This document shows, piece by piece, positions 13,023-13,786 of a stretch of DNA of 13,786 nt. The notes beneath the pieces are model-generated. The model was given only the letters and a program-made list of their open reading frames with translations. It searched no databases and was not told the origin of the DNA. This stretch comes from Fidelibacterota bacterium UBA2980 (GTDB lineage Bacteria; Fidelibacterota; Marinisomatia; Marinisomatales; Marinisomataceae). Numbering within the stretch: the stretch's first letter is position 1; each line of letters opens with the position of its first letter. The stretch is from positions 1 to 13,786 of the forward strand of contig DEAO01000033.1 of assembly GCA_002348725.1 (NCBI GenBank), written 5' to 3'. The position numbers were made by a program, and so were the translations under genes.

Positions 13023-13421
13023 TTACCAAACGTTGCAAAGCAACTCTCCTCCAATATTTAATTCTCTTGCTACCTTATTGCTAACCACACCTTTTGAAGA
13101 TGAGATAATACTAATTCCTAATCCATTTAATACTCTAGGAATATCATCAGATGAAACATATACTCTTTTACCAGGTTTGCTTATTTTTTCAATAGTAGTT
13201 ATGGCTGGCATATTATCATCATATCTTAAAAATACTCTAATATCTTCTTTGTTTGACTTCTTGTCTACAAATACAAAATTGTCAATATATCCTTCTTCTT
13301 TTAAGACAAGAGAAATTCTTTTCTTTAATAAAGAAGATGGAATATCAACCCATCTTTTTTTAGATGAATAACCATTTCTTATTCTTGTACAATAATCTGC
13401 TATTGGATCTGTCATTGACAT
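13023..13421 (-). CDS. rpsH: 30S ribosomal protein S8
   Basis: S8 is a primary 16S rRNA binder in the platform; in E. coli it also represses spc operon translation. The 132-residue protein has the TDPIADYCTRIRNG N-terminus and the highly conserved C-terminal part ISKPGKRVYVSSDDIPRVLN (80-99), GLGISIISSSKGVVS (100-114) and NIGGELLCNVW. The ATG at 13421 is favoured over one two codons later because AAGGAG, which overlaps the rpsN stop, lies at the better distance (8 nt). Confidence 0.97.
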   Translation of the reverse strand: MSMTDPIADYCTRIRNGYSSKKRWVDIPSSLLKKRISLVLKEEGYIDNFVFVDKKSNKEDIRVFLRYDDNMPAITTIEKISKPGKRVYVSSDDIPRVLNGLGISIISSSKGVVSNKVARELNIGGELLCNVW

Positions 13422-13433
13422 AAATCTTTCTCC

Positions 13434-13739
13434 TTACCAACTTGCCTTTGTTACACCAGGAAGCTCTCCTTTAAGTGCTAATTCTCTAAATGTAATTCTT
13501 GATAAACCAAATTTTCTCATATAACCTTTCGGACGACCAGAAACTAAACATCTGTTAGTTAAGCGAACATGGCTAGAGCTTCTTGGAAGTTTCTGCAATT
13601 TCTTTATTGCATTTAAACGATCTTCTTCTGAAGTCTTAGGATTTTTAATTAATTCTCTTAATTCTTTTCTAAGAAGGTAATGTCTTTCAACTTTCTTCAT
13701 TAAATGTTTTTCTCTTGCAATTTTTGATTTCTTAGCCAT
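13434..13739 (-). CDS. rpsN: 30S ribosomal protein S14, zinc-free type
   Basis: S14 lies in the 30S head near the A site. At 101 residues with NRCLVSGRPKGYMRKFGLSR (66-85) it is the long, zinc-independent form: the short zinc form of about 61 residues has two CxxC pairs, whereas only one cysteine is present here. The C-terminus GELPGVTKASW is typical. The start MAKKSKIA is chosen with GAGG 7 nt upstream; an ATG four codons earlier overlaps that Shine-Dalgarno site and is unlikely. The start lies inside the last codons of the upstream gene (8-nt overlap). It is 12 nt from rpsH. Confidence 0.97.
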   Translation of the reverse strand: MAKKSKIAREKHLMKKVERHYLLRKELRELIKNPKTSEEDRLNAIKKLQKLPRSSSHVRLTNRCLVSGRPKGYMRKFGLSRITFRELALKGELPGVTKASW

Positions 13740-13786
13740 TATTTTCCTCATTTAAATTAGCTTCTTCTGCAGGTTCTTCTACTGGA
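13732..13786 (-). CDS. rplE: 3' end of upstream gene, probably rplE (L5), with acidic tail
   Basis: One frame stays open from the right edge and ends in TAA at 13732-13734, reading PVEEPAEEANLNEENNG. The other two minus frames stop earlier and give no sensible sequence. The stop overlaps the rpsN start by 8 nt, in line with the packed operon. In bacterial spc operons the gene before rpsN is normally rplE, so L5 is the best guess, but L5 usually ends near an FPF-type sequence and this would be an extra acidic tail. The same kind of tail occurs on RpoA and L17 here. The assignment rests on gene order only, since no L5 domain sequence is visible. Confidence 0.5.
   Translation of the reverse strand, partial: PVEEPAEEANLNEENNG

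Noticed and set aside
13022..13054. Longer L6 reading from 13054
   Set aside because: The 11 extra residues come from the conserved end of rpsH in another frame. L6 proteins start MSRIG, and the GGAGGAG there encodes the S8 GGEL motif.

Overview
The window is an AT-rich, tightly packed stretch of a bacterial chromosome made almost entirely of housekeeping genes. The 38-residue L36 with only one of its zinc-binding cysteines left, the cysteine-free S4, the order secY-map-infA-rpmJ with no adk, and the absence of an encoded CCA on both tRNAs point to the FCB group (Bacteroidota and relatives). Recognisable Shine-Dalgarno sites before many genes and the pgk-tpiA-secG-tRNA-Leu cluster fit a streamlined FCB relative such as Marinimicrobia (SAR406) better than a typical Bacteroidota. 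That placement is inference from memory of the families, not from a search.

Layout, reading on the minus strand from the right edge. From 13786 to 5787 runs one continuous ribosomal-protein and transcription/secretion operon (spc plus alpha operons fused): the 3' end of a probable rplE, then rpsN-rpsH-rplF-rplR-rpsE-rpmD-rplO-secY-map-infA-rpmJ-rpsM-rpsK-rpsD-rpoA-rplQ. Its gaps are 13 nt or less and many stop and start codons overlap. It supplies small- and large-subunit proteins, the SecY translocon channel, methionine aminopeptidase, initiation factor IF-1 and the RNA polymerase alpha subunit. From 5801 to 4412 is a small module that looks like an addition. A plus-strand GAF-type free methionine-(R)-sulfoxide reductase ends head-on inside rplQ. 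A divergent PAPS-type sulfotransferase follows, whose start codon overlaps that of the reductase and whose last codons run antisense through a plus-strand tRNA(CAU).

From 4291 to 561 is a second minus-strand operon, gdhA-pgk-tpiA-secG-tRNA-Leu(GAG), joining ammonium assimilation, lower glycolysis, the SecG translocon subunit and a tRNA. Last, a signal-peptide-bearing TPR protein runs off the left edge.

There is no stretch above 300 nt without a gene. The largest gaps are 4292-4411 (120 nt, presumed divergent promoters) and 483-560 (78 nt, AT-rich, no clear promoter or terminator). I saw no mobile element, CRISPR array or defence gene. The most unusual features are the extreme end-overlaps around the sulfotransferase and reductase genes, the 17-nt rpoA/rplQ overlap, and the repeated acidic/serine-rich C-terminal tails.
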